A DNA stretch of 64,000 nt. It comes from JALYGJ01 sp036558545 (GTDB lineage Bacteria > Chloroflexota > Limnocylindria > Limnocylindrales > CSP1-4). Where the stretch lies: contig DATBFJ010000027.1 of assembly GCA_036558545.1 (NCBI GenBank), forward strand, positions 1-64,000, in the 5' to 3' direction. Under the pieces are notes generated by a model. It saw only the letters and a list, made by a program, of their open reading frames with translations, was not told the origin of the DNA and did no database searches. The translations under genes and the position numbers were made by a program. Positions 25,315 to 33,694 of this stretch are shown in pieces. Within the stretch, counting starts at the first letter, position 1, and every line of letters begins with the position of its first letter.

Positions 25315-26217
25315 GTGGCCGATCGACCGCCGCTCTCGGTCGTCATCGGCACCGGCGAGGGTTGGCCCTACGTCCGCGCGCTCGTGCGCGCGTTGCGGCC
25401 TGAGATCGAGGGCGTTGGCGGAGAGCTGCTGATCGTCGATGGCAGCGGCAACTCGCCCCCGCCGGGCGACGAGCTGGGCGATCACGTGCTGTGGCTGACG
25501 CGCGATGCAACCTCAGTGTTCGCGTTGTACGCAATCGGCCTGCGCGAGGCCCGTGGCGAGGTGGTCGCCACAACTGAGGATCATGCGCTGCCAAGGCCGG
25601 GCTGGTGCGCGGCGATCGTCGCCGCGCATGCCGCGCATCCCGAGGCGGCCGCGATTGGCGGTGCGATCGAGAACGGTTCGACGGGTGCCCTGGTCCAGTG
25701 GGCGAGCTATTTCACGACGCAGGGTCCGCACATGGCACCGCTCGGTGATCGGGTCGTGCCCATGACCACGAACGAGGCCAACGTTTCGTACAAGCGCGCC
25801 GCGATCGCCGATGTCGACGACAACGGCGGCCTTGGGTTCATGGCCATCCTGCACAACCGCCGTCTTGCACAGAGCGGCGCGATCCTGCGCGTCGACGATC
25901 GAATGGTCGTGGACCATTTCGAGACAGCCGGATTCGCCTGGACGACATCGATCCATTTTCACAACGGCAAGTCGATCGCCGGCTTCCGTCGCTCAGATGG
26001 CATGGGCACCGAGGACTGGATTCGCATGGCCACCGCGCTTGTGCTGCCAGCGTGGCGGACGGTGCGCGTGTGGCGCACCGGCCTGGCCAAGGGCCGCAAA
26101 GGGCGCGAGCTGGTGGCCAGTGCGCCGTTCGCGGTGTGGCTCGAATACGTCCAGGGAGCGGGCAGCCTGATGGGCTATCTGCTCGGGCCGGGCGGCAGTC
26201 CAAGCCACCTGCGCTAG
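25315..26217 (+). CDS. GT2-like glycosyltransferase, tandem paralogue 3
   Basis: A 300-residue homologue of the two genes before it. It has LSVVIGTGEGWPYVRALV, ELLIVDGSGNSPPP, then TTEDHALP in the place of ITEDHC, and FHNGKSIAGFRR near the C-terminus. GTG is the first start after the previous stop. The motif variant TTEDHA makes it the most diverged of the three. It lies 23 bp before the next glycosyltransferase. Confidence 0.75.
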   Translation: MADRPPLSVVIGTGEGWPYVRALVRALRPEIEGVGGELLIVDGSGNSPPPGDELGDHVLWLTRDATSVFALYAIGLREARGEVVATTEDHALPRPGWCAAIVAAHAAHPEAAAIGGAIENGSTGALVQWASYFTTQGPHMAPLGDRVVPMTTNEANVSYKRAAIADVDDNGGLGFMAILHNRRLAQSGAILRVDDRMVVDHFETAGFAWTTSIHFHNGKSIAGFRRSDGMGTEDWIRMATALVLPAWRTVRVWRTGLAKGRKGRELVASAPFAVWLEYVQGAGSLMGYLLGPGGSPSHLR

Positions 26218-26240
26218 AACCAGCCACACTCGCAGCTGTC

Positions 26241-27344
26241 ATGCAAGCCGCGATTGTCCACGACTACTTCGTCCAGGACGGCGGTGCGGAGCGCGTGGCG
26301 ATCGAGCTGGCCAACCTTCTGCCGACGGCCCGGATCTTCACCACTTTCTTTGACGCGGCACGCTTCGGCGACCGCATCGACCCAGCACGTGTCCATTGCT
26401 GGGCACTGAACGAGCACTTCGACGAGGATCGCTTCCGCTCGCTGCTGCCGCTTTACCCGGCTTACTTCTCCGCACTGGACCTGCGCGAGTTCGATCTGGT
26501 CGTCAGCAGCTCGTCTGCATTCGCGAAGGCCGTGCGCACATCGCGCCGCCACGTTCACGTCGCGTACATCCACGCGCCGATGCGCTTCGCCTGGCAATTC
26601 CGCGACTACGAGCGCGGCTCGTCGCTGGGCACGACGGCACGCTTCGCCGGCTCGCTGTTGAGCGCTCCGCTGCGGACCTGGGATCGGCGAACCGCGCAAC
26701 GGCCGACTCACCTTGTCGCCAACTCGGCAGCGGTGCGGGATCGCATCAGGAGCTGGTGGGGCCGCGACGCGGACGTCATCTATCCGCCGGTCGACACCCA
26801 CGAGATAGGGCTGTCGACCGTGGACGACGGCTATCTGCTCGTCGTCGCCAGGTTGTTGGCTTACCGCCGTGTCGACCTAGCGGTCGACGCGGCCAACGCG
26901 ACCGGCAGGCGGCTGGTCATCGTTGGCGATGGCCCGGAACGAGCCGCGCTCGAGAAGCGCGCTGGACCGAGCGTGACGTTCGAAGGCTACGTCCAGCGCG
27001 CCCGGCTCGTGGACCTGCTCCGCCGTTGCTCTGCCTATCTCGTGCCCGGCGAAGAGGACTTTGGCATTGCCCCGGTCGAGGCGATGGCGGCGGGCAAGCC
27101 GGTCGTTGCGATAAATCGCGGGGGAACGGCCGAAACGGTCGTCGATGGCGTGAGTGGCGTTCTGTTCGAGGAGCAGACGGAACAAGCCCTTGTTGCGGCT
27201 CTTGACAAGCTCTCCAACACGCGCCTCGACCCTGCGGCGATACGGCGTCGCGCCCAGCGATTCGATCGAGGCGCCTTCATCGACGACTTCGCAAATCTGC
27301 TGGCGAGGTTGGACGTCGATCCCGCCCTCGTGGCACGAGGCTGA
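26241..27344 (+). CDS. GT4-type glycosyltransferase
   Basis: A 367-residue GT-B enzyme close to the WbaZ/mannosyltransferase group. It starts MQAAIVHDYFVQDGGAERVA, with the GGAE loop near residue 15. VAYIHAPMRFAW and LVVARLLAYRRVDLAVDAAN follow, then EDFGIAPVEAMAAGKPVVA with the paired glutamates. It should add a hexose, often mannose in this group (family knowledge, not proven here). It forms a run with the upstream GT2 genes and precedes the initiating sugar transferase. Confidence 0.87.
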   Translation: MQAAIVHDYFVQDGGAERVAIELANLLPTARIFTTFFDAARFGDRIDPARVHCWALNEHFDEDRFRSLLPLYPAYFSALDLREFDLVVSSSSAFAKAVRTSRRHVHVAYIHAPMRFAWQFRDYERGSSLGTTARFAGSLLSAPLRTWDRRTAQRPTHLVANSAAVRDRIRSWWGRDADVIYPPVDTHEIGLSTVDDGYLLVVARLLAYRRVDLAVDAANATGRRLVIVGDGPERAALEKRAGPSVTFEGYVQRARLVDLLRRCSAYLVPGEEDFGIAPVEAMAAGKPVVAINRGGTAETVVDGVSGVLFEEQTEQALVAALDKLSNTRLDPAAIRRRAQRFDRGAFIDDFANLLARLDVDPALVARG

Positions 27345-27390
27345 ATCGTCCGGAGACTCCGTTGAAGCGGCCCGTCCCGCGTTTCCTACC

Positions 27391-27396
27391 TATACT
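27391..27396 (+). promoter_or_regulatory. TATACT -10-like element
   Basis: TATACT lies 35 bp before the ATG of the sugar-phosphate transferase, with a GAGGAGAG ribosome site between. No convincing -35 box sits 17 bp upstream. It suggests a second promoter inside the polysaccharide locus. Confidence 0.35.
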
Positions 27397-27431
27397 CCTG
27401 CCCTCTCCTGGTGCCCCAGTGAGGAGAGTTC

Positions 27432-28835
27432 ATGGTCAGGCGACATACAACGGCTCTTCGAGCGAGTCTGATAGCCGCCGATTTCCTCGGCGCGGCGGTG
27501 CTATTCGTGCTCGTATCGATCGCGCGCTACGGCCCAGAGTGGTTCAAGGCGTGGGATCGGCTGGGCGTCGATCCGCTCGTGGCCGCGGCGCTCTATGGTG
27601 CAGGCTGGACGACGCTTGTCGGGCTCCAGGGCCTCTATCGGGTCCGTGCTCGTTTCGCCGTCCGAAGCGAAGTGATCGCGCTGGCTCGCTCGGGACTCGT
27701 CCTCGGCGTCGGGATGATCGTCTTCCTGTATGTCGACCGGGTCTCCAATGCCAGCCGGCTGCTGATCGGCTCGCTGATCATCGCGACGGTGCTGGCCGGG
27801 ATCGGCGCGCGACTTTCGCTCAGGACGGCACTCATCAGCTTGCGCCGGCACGGCTACCTGACGCGCTATGTGCTGGTGGCCGGCGCCGGTCCATACGCCG
27901 AGGAGTTCGCCGACTGGCTCGAGGACGCAGATGATCTGGGTCTCCAGGTGATCGGCCATCTGCAGGCGCCCACGGACGAGGACGGTGAGGTCCACCGACC
28001 GGTGCTCGGCATGCTCGACCAGATCGAGACGGTCCTGCACAGGGAAGTCGTCGATGAGGTCGCCATCTGCCTGCCGGTGAGTGCCTGGAACTTCGTGGAG
28101 CCGGTGACGCAGCTGTGCGCGAGCGAGGGCAAGATCGTGCGCATTCCCGCCGACGGCGGGCCACTCGTTCGCGGAAGCTACGTCGAAGACGTCGACGGCA
28201 TCAAGATCGCGTCACTTGTCCACGGACCGGATCGGGCGCTCAGTCTCCTTGCCAAGCGCCTGCTCGACATCGGCGTCGCGTCGGTGGCGCTTGTGCTCGG
28301 CAGCCCGCTGATGGTCGGCGTCGCCCTGTACCTGCGGCGCCGGGAAGGGTCGCCCGTTATCTACCGCCAGACGCGCATTGGCCTCAACGGACGGCCGTTC
28401 GAGGTGTTGAAATTCAGGACGATGATCCGCGAGGCAGACAAGCAGATCCGTCAGCTTGCCCTTTTCAACGAGGTGCGCGGGCGGGCGTTCAAGATTACCC
28501 ACGACCCTCGGCTGACCCGGACAGGGTCCTTCCTGCGCCGGACGAGCATCGACGAGCTGCCCCAGCTGTGGAATGTGCTGCGCGGCGAAATGAGCCTCGT
28601 CGGCCCGCGCCCGCCGCTGCCTGAAGAAGTTGCCGGCTACGACGTCTGGCATCGACGCCGGCTGTCGATGAAGCCGGGAATCACCGGCTTGTGGCAGGTG
28701 AGCGCGCGTGACAATCCCGATTTCGATCAGTGGGTGGAACGCGATCTCGAGTACATCGACCGCTGGTCGCTGTGGCTCGACGTGAAGATCATGGCGCGCA
28801 CCGTGCCCGCCGTCGTTAACCAGCAAGGCCGCTGA
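27432..28835 (+). CDS. Polyprenyl-phosphate sugar-1-phosphate transferase (WcaJ/WbaP-like)
   Basis: A 467-residue bacterial sugar transferase that starts repeat-unit assembly by moving a sugar-1-phosphate from a UDP-sugar to undecaprenyl phosphate. The N-terminal half has about four membrane helices and a CoA-binding-like domain (VLVAGAGPYAEEFADWL). The catalytic half shows KRLLDIGVASVAL, YRQTRIGLNGRPFEVLKFRTM, DPRLTRTGSFLRRTSIDELP and SLVGPRPPLPEEV, all diagnostic. GAGGAGAG lies just upstream of the ATG. It is the priming enzyme of the locus. Confidence 0.93.
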   Translation: MVRRHTTALRASLIAADFLGAAVLFVLVSIARYGPEWFKAWDRLGVDPLVAAALYGAGWTTLVGLQGLYRVRARFAVRSEVIALARSGLVLGVGMIVFLYVDRVSNASRLLIGSLIIATVLAGIGARLSLRTALISLRRHGYLTRYVLVAGAGPYAEEFADWLEDADDLGLQVIGHLQAPTDEDGEVHRPVLGMLDQIETVLHREVVDEVAICLPVSAWNFVEPVTQLCASEGKIVRIPADGGPLVRGSYVEDVDGIKIASLVHGPDRALSLLAKRLLDIGVASVALVLGSPLMVGVALYLRRREGSPVIYRQTRIGLNGRPFEVLKFRTMIREADKQIRQLALFNEVRGRAFKITHDPRLTRTGSFLRRTSIDELPQLWNVLRGEMSLVGPRPPLPEEVAGYDVWHRRRLSMKPGITGLWQVSARDNPDFDQWVERDLEYIDRWSLWLDVKIMARTVPAVVNQQGR

Positions 28836-28848
28836 CACTCGCCGTCGA

Positions 28849-30387
28849 ATGACGTCCGCGCCTCTTCCAGAGGGCCGTTTGCGGCTGGCCAGCTCTCGGC
28901 TGCGTGCCTTCGACCGCAGCGTGTGGCTGCCGCCCTTGATCGGCGCGGCCATCCTGCTCCTCATCTCGATAGTCGCGCTGGTCGCTCCAGCGGCGCTGCG
29001 CGGCTCTTCCGTGCTGGCCGCCGCGTGCGTCCTTTTCCTCCTCGCGTACGTTGCGTGGCCCAAGCCGACGCTGCTCGTCTTCGCGCTCTTCGTCCTCTTC
29101 TACCACACCATCGGCCGGTGGCTGACGCCCGACCTGCGCCACATCGACGAGATCCTCGTCCCTGTGTTGTTCGTGCTCGCTTTCCTGCGGACCAAGCCTT
29201 GGCGGCGCGGCGTGATTGAGCCGGTCCGCGAGGGATCACTCCTGGTGATGCTCGTCGCGGGCATCGGCAGCAGCCTCGTCAACGGCGTGCCTGCTTCCGT
29301 CTGGCTGCTCGGCCTGCTGCTGCTGTTCAAGATGTTCGCCTTCTTCTACATCGCCCTTTGGCACGACTTCAACGAGGCCGACGTCCGCCAGCTCTACCCG
29401 CTCGTGCTGGCGATCGGCATCGTCGTCATCGCATTGGTGCCGTTCGAAGTCGCCGACCCGGACCGCTTCCGCTCGATCCTGAACCTGAGCGACATTTCCA
29501 CCCCGCGAGTTGGCCTGCCCAGCGTCAAATCCCTCTTCTTCCGGCCGATCCTGTTCTCGTGGTTCACCGCGTTCGTCGGTCTGTTTCTCGTGGCCGGATA
29601 CGTGTACCTGCGTCGATGGTGGCTGCTCGTGGGCGCGGCGCTATTCGGTGCCGCCACGATTCTTTCGGGCCGGCGTCGCGCCATCAGCGGTGTGGCCGTC
29701 GCACTCATCGCAGGTGTTGCCGGGACCTGGGGGGCGAAGCACTCGTGGCGCGCCGCCTTGCGGTCGTGGTGGCCCGTCGCCGCGGGCTCACTGCTGCTCG
29801 GCATCCTGTTTCTGCCCTCTCTGATCGGCCTCGCGGACATGACCGTGGGGGCTGGCCCGGAACCGCCTGACGCGCGCGTGGCGCTTTACAGGACGTCCGT
29901 GTTGATCGCGCGCGACCGCTTCCCGTTTGGAGTCGGGCTCGGCCGCTACGGCAGTGGCACTTCACGCGATCCGTACAGCCCCGTCTACCACGAGTACGGC
30001 CTCGACCAGATCGACGGCCTCAGCCCACAGCACTCGGCGTTCATCAGCGACACGTTCTGGCCGCGCATCCTGGGCGAGACGGGCGTCATCGGGCTTGTCG
30101 CTCTGCTCGTCTTCACCGCGGTGCTGACGATCCAGATCTGGCGAGCGGCCCTCGCGAAGCACACGGATTTGCTCATCCGGGCGTTCCTGCTGGGCGCTTG
30201 GATGGTCTTTGTCCAGTCCCTGGTGGAGACGCTGGCGAGCTCGATGTTCGACTCGCCGCCGCGGATCTACCTGCTCTTCGGCACGGTCGCGGTCGCGCTG
30301 GCGATCGCACGCAGGAGCCAGAGTCCAGCTTCAGTCGCCGGCACCGCGATCGCGGGTCACGCCGAGCGGAGTGGCGTCCAGCCGTAG
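28849..30387 (+). CDS. Wzy/WaaL-like polysaccharide polymerase or ligase
   Basis: A 512-residue integral membrane protein with about 11 hydrophobic segments and a large loop (about 330-390) holding GVGLGRYGSGTSRD and QHSAFISDTFWPRILGETG, the typical O-antigen-ligase-superfamily exoplasmic region. It would polymerise repeat units or transfer the chain to an acceptor outside the membrane. It starts 13 bp after the initiating transferase. Its last 57 bp overlap the convergent flippase gene. Confidence 0.8.
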   Translation: MTSAPLPEGRLRLASSRLRAFDRSVWLPPLIGAAILLLISIVALVAPAALRGSSVLAAACVLFLLAYVAWPKPTLLVFALFVLFYHTIGRWLTPDLRHIDEILVPVLFVLAFLRTKPWRRGVIEPVREGSLLVMLVAGIGSSLVNGVPASVWLLGLLLLFKMFAFFYIALWHDFNEADVRQLYPLVLAIGIVVIALVPFEVADPDRFRSILNLSDISTPRVGLPSVKSLFFRPILFSWFTAFVGLFLVAGYVYLRRWWLLVGAALFGAATILSGRRRAISGVAVALIAGVAGTWGAKHSWRAALRSWWPVAAGSLLLGILFLPSLIGLADMTVGAGPEPPDARVALYRTSVLIARDRFPFGVGLGRYGSGTSRDPYSPVYHEYGLDQIDGLSPQHSAFISDTFWPRILGETGVIGLVALLVFTAVLTIQIWRAALAKHTDLLIRAFLLGAWMVFVQSLVETLASSMFDSPPRIYLLFGTVAVALAIARRSQSPASVAGTAIAGHAERSGVQP

Positions 30388-31638
30388 CCGCCGGGCCGCG
30401 AAATACGTCGCGATGACGTTCAGGATCGTGATCGACACGACCGCAGCCACGCCCGCGCCAGCCGCGCCGAGCATGGGAATGAGCGCGATATCCAGGCTTA
30501 TACGGACGACGACGGCAGTGCCTATCGCTGCGAAGTTCAAACCCTGGTAGCCGGTCATCGAAAGCAGCAGCCCACCGATGCCAAAGCCGCAGTCGATGAC
30601 CTGGGCGAGAGCCAGGAGCGCCATCGTCTGGTTTGCCGCGCTGAATTCTTGGCCGAAGAGCAGCAGGAACTGCGGGCCGAAGATCCAGAGCACGATCGCG
30701 ACCGCGAGGGCAAAGGCAAACGCGCCACGCGCGGCGCGGGTCACGACCACCTGCAGCCGCGCGGGCTCGTGCTGCTTCCATAGCTGCGCCGCGGTCGGCG
30801 CGAGGGTCGTGCTGACGGCCATTGCGCCGAAAGCGGCGAGACCGGCGCCGCGCGTAGCCACCGCGTACAGACCGGCGGGCGCGGCGCCGGCGATCCCGCC
30901 AACGAGCACCACATCGATCTGGTTCATGAGGGTCGTTGCGGCGGTCGATAGGGCGAACGGCAGCGCCTGGCTGAGCCAATGGCGGGTCTCGTACGTCGGC
31001 CTCGCCTGACGCATCGCCACCGGCATCTGGCGGCGCAGCAGGATGACGCCGACAACAAGGGCGACGGCCACGGACGCGAGGTTGAGGGCCATCGCGCCGA
31101 GGGCGGTGAGTGCGATGCCGCTGGCGACCGCGAGCAGCAGCAGCAGTGTGAATAGCCCGGGGCGGATGAGCGCGTCGGGCAGCTGGCTGCTGACGATGTA
31201 GCGCAAGCCCTGGGTGATCGCTCGGCGCAACGTGATCAGCACCAGCAGCGGCACCATCAACAGCGCCAGCCACAGCACCGGCAGCGTGTCGGCCGGGAAC
31301 GAGCCGAGCAGCAGTGCAGCAGATCCGACGACCATGATCGCCAGCAACGACACGGGGAAGACGATCTGGACTGCCCGCCGCGCGAGGCCCTGGGCGGGCT
31401 CCCAGGACGAGGTCGTGCCCGAAGCGGCGACGTCGCGGACGAGCAGCCGGTCGAAACCAAGGGTCAGCGGCACGGCCATCAGCAGGACGACTGCGATCGC
31501 GGCGGCGTAGACGCCGTAGCCGGATGCGCCGAGCAATCGGGCCAGCAGCACGCCATTGACGAACGCCAGCCCGGCAGAGGTGATCGTCAGGCCGAGGCTG
31601 CCGAAGATGCCGCGGACCAGGTGAGCGCGGAGGCTCAA
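30331..31638 (-). CDS. Wzx-like polysaccharide flippase
   Basis: A 435-residue membrane protein with 12-14 hydrophobic segments, beginning RGIFGSLGLTITSAGLAFVN and LLARLLGASGYGVYAAA, which is characteristic of polysaccharide-transport (MVF/MATE-like) flippases. It moves lipid-linked repeat units across the membrane. The start is a TTG with AGGA 4 nt upstream. The gene end overlaps the convergent polymerase end by 57 bp, so both C-termini are encoded on opposite strands of the same DNA. It follows the LCP gene by 21 bp. Confidence 0.88.
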   Translation of the reverse strand: MSLRAHLVRGIFGSLGLTITSAGLAFVNGVLLARLLGASGYGVYAAAIAVVLLMAVPLTLGFDRLLVRDVAASGTTSSWEPAQGLARRAVQIVFPVSLLAIMVVGSAALLLGSFPADTLPVLWLALLMVPLLVLITLRRAITQGLRYIVSSQLPDALIRPGLFTLLLLLAVASGIALTALGAMALNLASVAVALVVGVILLRRQMPVAMRQARPTYETRHWLSQALPFALSTAATTLMNQIDVVLVGGIAGAAPAGLYAVATRGAGLAAFGAMAVSTTLAPTAAQLWKQHEPARLQVVVTRAARGAFAFALAVAIVLWIFGPQFLLLFGQEFSAANQTMALLALAQVIDCGFGIGGLLLSMTGYQGLNFAAIGTAVVVRISLDIALIPMLGAAGAGVAAVVSITILNVIATYFAARRLRLDATPLGVTRDRGAGD

Positions 31639-31659
31639 CGTCCTAGGAAGCGCAAGTGT

Positions 31660-32751
31660 CTACTGGAGGGGTCCGAACCACTGCTGCATCAAGGCCCTCA
31701 CAGTATCGATGTGGAGCTCCTGCTTGCTCGTGCCTGGCACGCTGAAGGCGTATGTCGAGGGCATCAGCACCGCCTGGTTGGGCATCGTCGCAGCGTCGAA
31801 CAACTCGTACAGCGCAAGCACACTGGCGGGATCGGTCGGAAGGGTCGTGTAGAACTCATCCGGATTGCTCAGCGCGGCGAGACGCAGGTCCTCGAGGTTG
31901 GTGCCATTGCCGCGTGAAAGGACCCTCTGGATCGCGGCAAAGATGAAGCCCTGCTGGCGGCGCGCGCGGCGCCAGTCATTGTTGCCGGGGCCGTGCCGGC
32001 TGCGCACGTACAGCAGGGCGCGCGTGCAGCTGGGGGTGGCAGTCCAGTTGATCGGATTGCCCACCGTGTAGCACAGCGGCGCGGATGTTCCCTTCATCAG
32101 GGTCGAATCGCTTTCGAGGAACTTGGCGCCGTGCTGACGGTCGGTCCGGTCGTCGACAATCGTCGGATCGTAGATGTTGTACGGCACGGCCACTGGCACC
32201 CCGCCGACCTCGTCGACGAGCCTGTCGACCCCGGTGAAGCGGATGTACGCGACGTAGTCGATCTCGATCCCGAACGTGTACTCGAAGGAAGTGCGCATGT
32301 GATCGAGCGCAAGCTCGCGCGTCCCGTAGGTCTGCTTGAAATACTTGAACAGGCCATTGATCTTGGCCTTGAACGTTTCGCCCGGTCCGATCGGGACATT
32401 GCCCACGTCGCGCGGCAGGCTCACGGCAGATATCTGCTTCTGGTTGTCAATCGTCAGCAACATCATCGCGTCGGTTCGCTCGCCCGTGCCCACCAGGCGC
32501 TCGCGCCAGTCCGAGCCGACCACGAGCACGGTCAGTCGTCCGTCGCTGCCCTTGTCGATGGAGCCCGGAACGAGCTGATGCAACGTTGCCGCAATCGGTT
32601 GGATGATGTTGTCGAGCAGCTCGATCCACGGACCGGGGGCGAAGCCGTCGGCAGCCGCTGCCTCCGGACCAACGAGGCCGCCGGGCCCGGCCACTATCGC
32701 GGCAAGAAGACAGGCCAGCAGCCAGTGTGGTCTTGGACGCGGCTGAGCCAT
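31660..32751 (-). CDS. LytR-CpsA-Psr (LCP) family protein
   Basis: A 363-residue secreted or anchored protein. It has an N-terminal hydrophobic signal (WLLACLLAAIVAGPGG). The LCP core shows VLVVGSDWRER with GTGERTDAMMLLTID, then ISAVSLPRDV, DRLVDEVGGVPV and VRSRHGPGNNDWRRARRQQ, containing the arginines that bind the polyprenyl pyrophosphate. LCP enzymes attach teichoic acids, arabinogalactan or capsule to peptidoglycan, so the polysaccharide made here is probably wall-linked. GAGGAG lies 4-5 nt before the ATG. It forms a minus-strand run with the WecB/TagA-like and flippase genes. Confidence 0.92.
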   Translation of the reverse strand: MAQPRPRPHWLLACLLAAIVAGPGGLVGPEAAAADGFAPGPWIELLDNIIQPIAATLHQLVPGSIDKGSDGRLTVLVVGSDWRERLVGTGERTDAMMLLTIDNQKQISAVSLPRDVGNVPIGPGETFKAKINGLFKYFKQTYGTRELALDHMRTSFEYTFGIEIDYVAYIRFTGVDRLVDEVGGVPVAVPYNIYDPTIVDDRTDRQHGAKFLESDSTLMKGTSAPLCYTVGNPINWTATPSCTRALLYVRSRHGPGNNDWRRARRQQGFIFAAIQRVLSRGNGTNLEDLRLAALSNPDEFYTTLPTDPASVLALYELFDAATMPNQAVLMPSTYAFSVPGTSKQELHIDTVRALMQQWFGPLQ

Positions 32752-32807
32752 CGATCTCCTCGGGCGACGAAGCTATTACGGACGATAGTCCGCCAGCGAT
32801 CAGGCGA

Positions 32808-33632
32808 TCAACCGACTTTCGAGGAAGCGCCTTCGTCCTGCGCCGCGGATCTGCGCCGACGCAGTCGCTCGCGCAGCATCCAGCCGAAGAACGGCGGGTC
32901 GTCGATGAAAACGCGCCGGCCGATTCGTCGCGGGTCGCGCACCATGCGAAAAGCCCACTCCAATCCGATGCGCGTCATCCAGCTCGGTGCCGCTGGAACG
33001 CGACCGCCAAGGATGTCGATGGTCTGGCCGAGGCCTAACATCACGGTCTGAGGCAGGTCGGCCTGGTGACGCGCCATCCAGCGCTCCTGCTTGGGCGCGC
33101 CGAGGCCCACGATCAGGATGCTCGGGCGCGCCTCCACGAGCTGTGCGACGGCGGCAGCGTCGCTCGCGCCGCCGATCTCGAATCCCATCGGAGCGCTGAC
33201 GGCAGCCACGACCTTGCCGCCCATCCGCTCGAGAACCTTTGCCGCGATCTGAGGAGCGTCGTCACGTCCGCCGATGAGCGCAATCGGCACGTCCGCGCCG
33301 CCTCTTGCGACGAGGGCTTCGGGGAGGAGGCGGCCCGTAACGCGGCCCTTGAAGGGCGTGCCCGCCAGGCGCGCGCCATAGATCAGGCCCATTCCGTCGG
33401 GCACGCGCAGACGTGCGCCGCGCATCAAGTTTCGAAAATGGATGTCACGCTTGGCGCGCACCAGGTGATCGACGTTCGGCGTGGAGACGTATCCGCCGCT
33501 GCCGTCCCGCGCCCAGGCCAGGATCAGGTCCACAGCCTCGTCAAAGGTCACGTCGTGAATGGCCACGCCGGCTTCCCTGATCGGAATCTGGCGCACAGGC
33601 AAGGCATCCGAGTTCGTTGAAATGCTGGTCAA
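32808..33632 (-). CDS. WecB/TagA/CpsF family glycosyltransferase (GT26)
   Basis: A 274-residue GT26 enzyme with VSTPNVDHLVRAKRD (the catalytic threonine/asparagine block), VPDGMGLIYGARLAG, and GLGAPKQERWMARHQ. It adds N-acetylmannosamine-type sugars to a lipid-linked acceptor, usually the second step after initiation. The TTG start lies 2-4 nt after GGAGGG; a GTG at 33596 is an alternative. It is divergent from the polymerase/ligase gene across a palindromic TAGACT/TAGTCT element. Confidence 0.9.
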   Translation of the reverse strand: MTSISTNSDALPVRQIPIREAGVAIHDVTFDEAVDLILAWARDGSGGYVSTPNVDHLVRAKRDIHFRNLMRGARLRVPDGMGLIYGARLAGTPFKGRVTGRLLPEALVARGGADVPIALIGGRDDAPQIAAKVLERMGGKVVAAVSAPMGFEIGGASDAAAVAQLVEARPSILIVGLGAPKQERWMARHQADLPQTVMLGLGQTIDILGGRVPAAPSWMTRIGLEWAFRMVRDPRRIGRRVFIDDPPFFGWMLRERLRRRRSAAQDEGASSKVG

Positions 33633-33646
33633 ACCCTCCGCGTTCC

Positions 33647-33652
33647 TAGACT
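33647..33652. promoter_or_regulatory. Palindromic divergent -10 element CCTAGACTAGG
   Basis: The 11-bp sequence CCTAGACTAGG (33645-33655) reads TAGACT on plus and TAGTCT on minus. It can serve as a -10 box for the divergent GT26 and polymerase/ligase genes at once. On the plus strand it stands 7 nt before the ATG of a 6-codon open frame; on the minus strand it stands 14 nt before the GT26 TTG. Confidence 0.45.
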
Positions 33653-33659
33653 AGGCGAA

Positions 33660-33680
33660 ATGGCGGCTCCCCAGTCCTGA
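33660..33680 (+). CDS. Possible 6-codon upstream ORF (MAAPQS)
   Basis: ATG follows TAGACT by 7 nt, exactly the leaderless spacing seen elsewhere, and opens MAAPQS then TGA. The main gene begins 14 nt later in another frame with no clear ribosome site. It may be a regulatory leader peptide, or just the first bases of an untranslated leader. Confidence 0.25.
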   Translation: MAAPQS

Positions 33681-33694
33681 CGAGCGGCCGCGAG

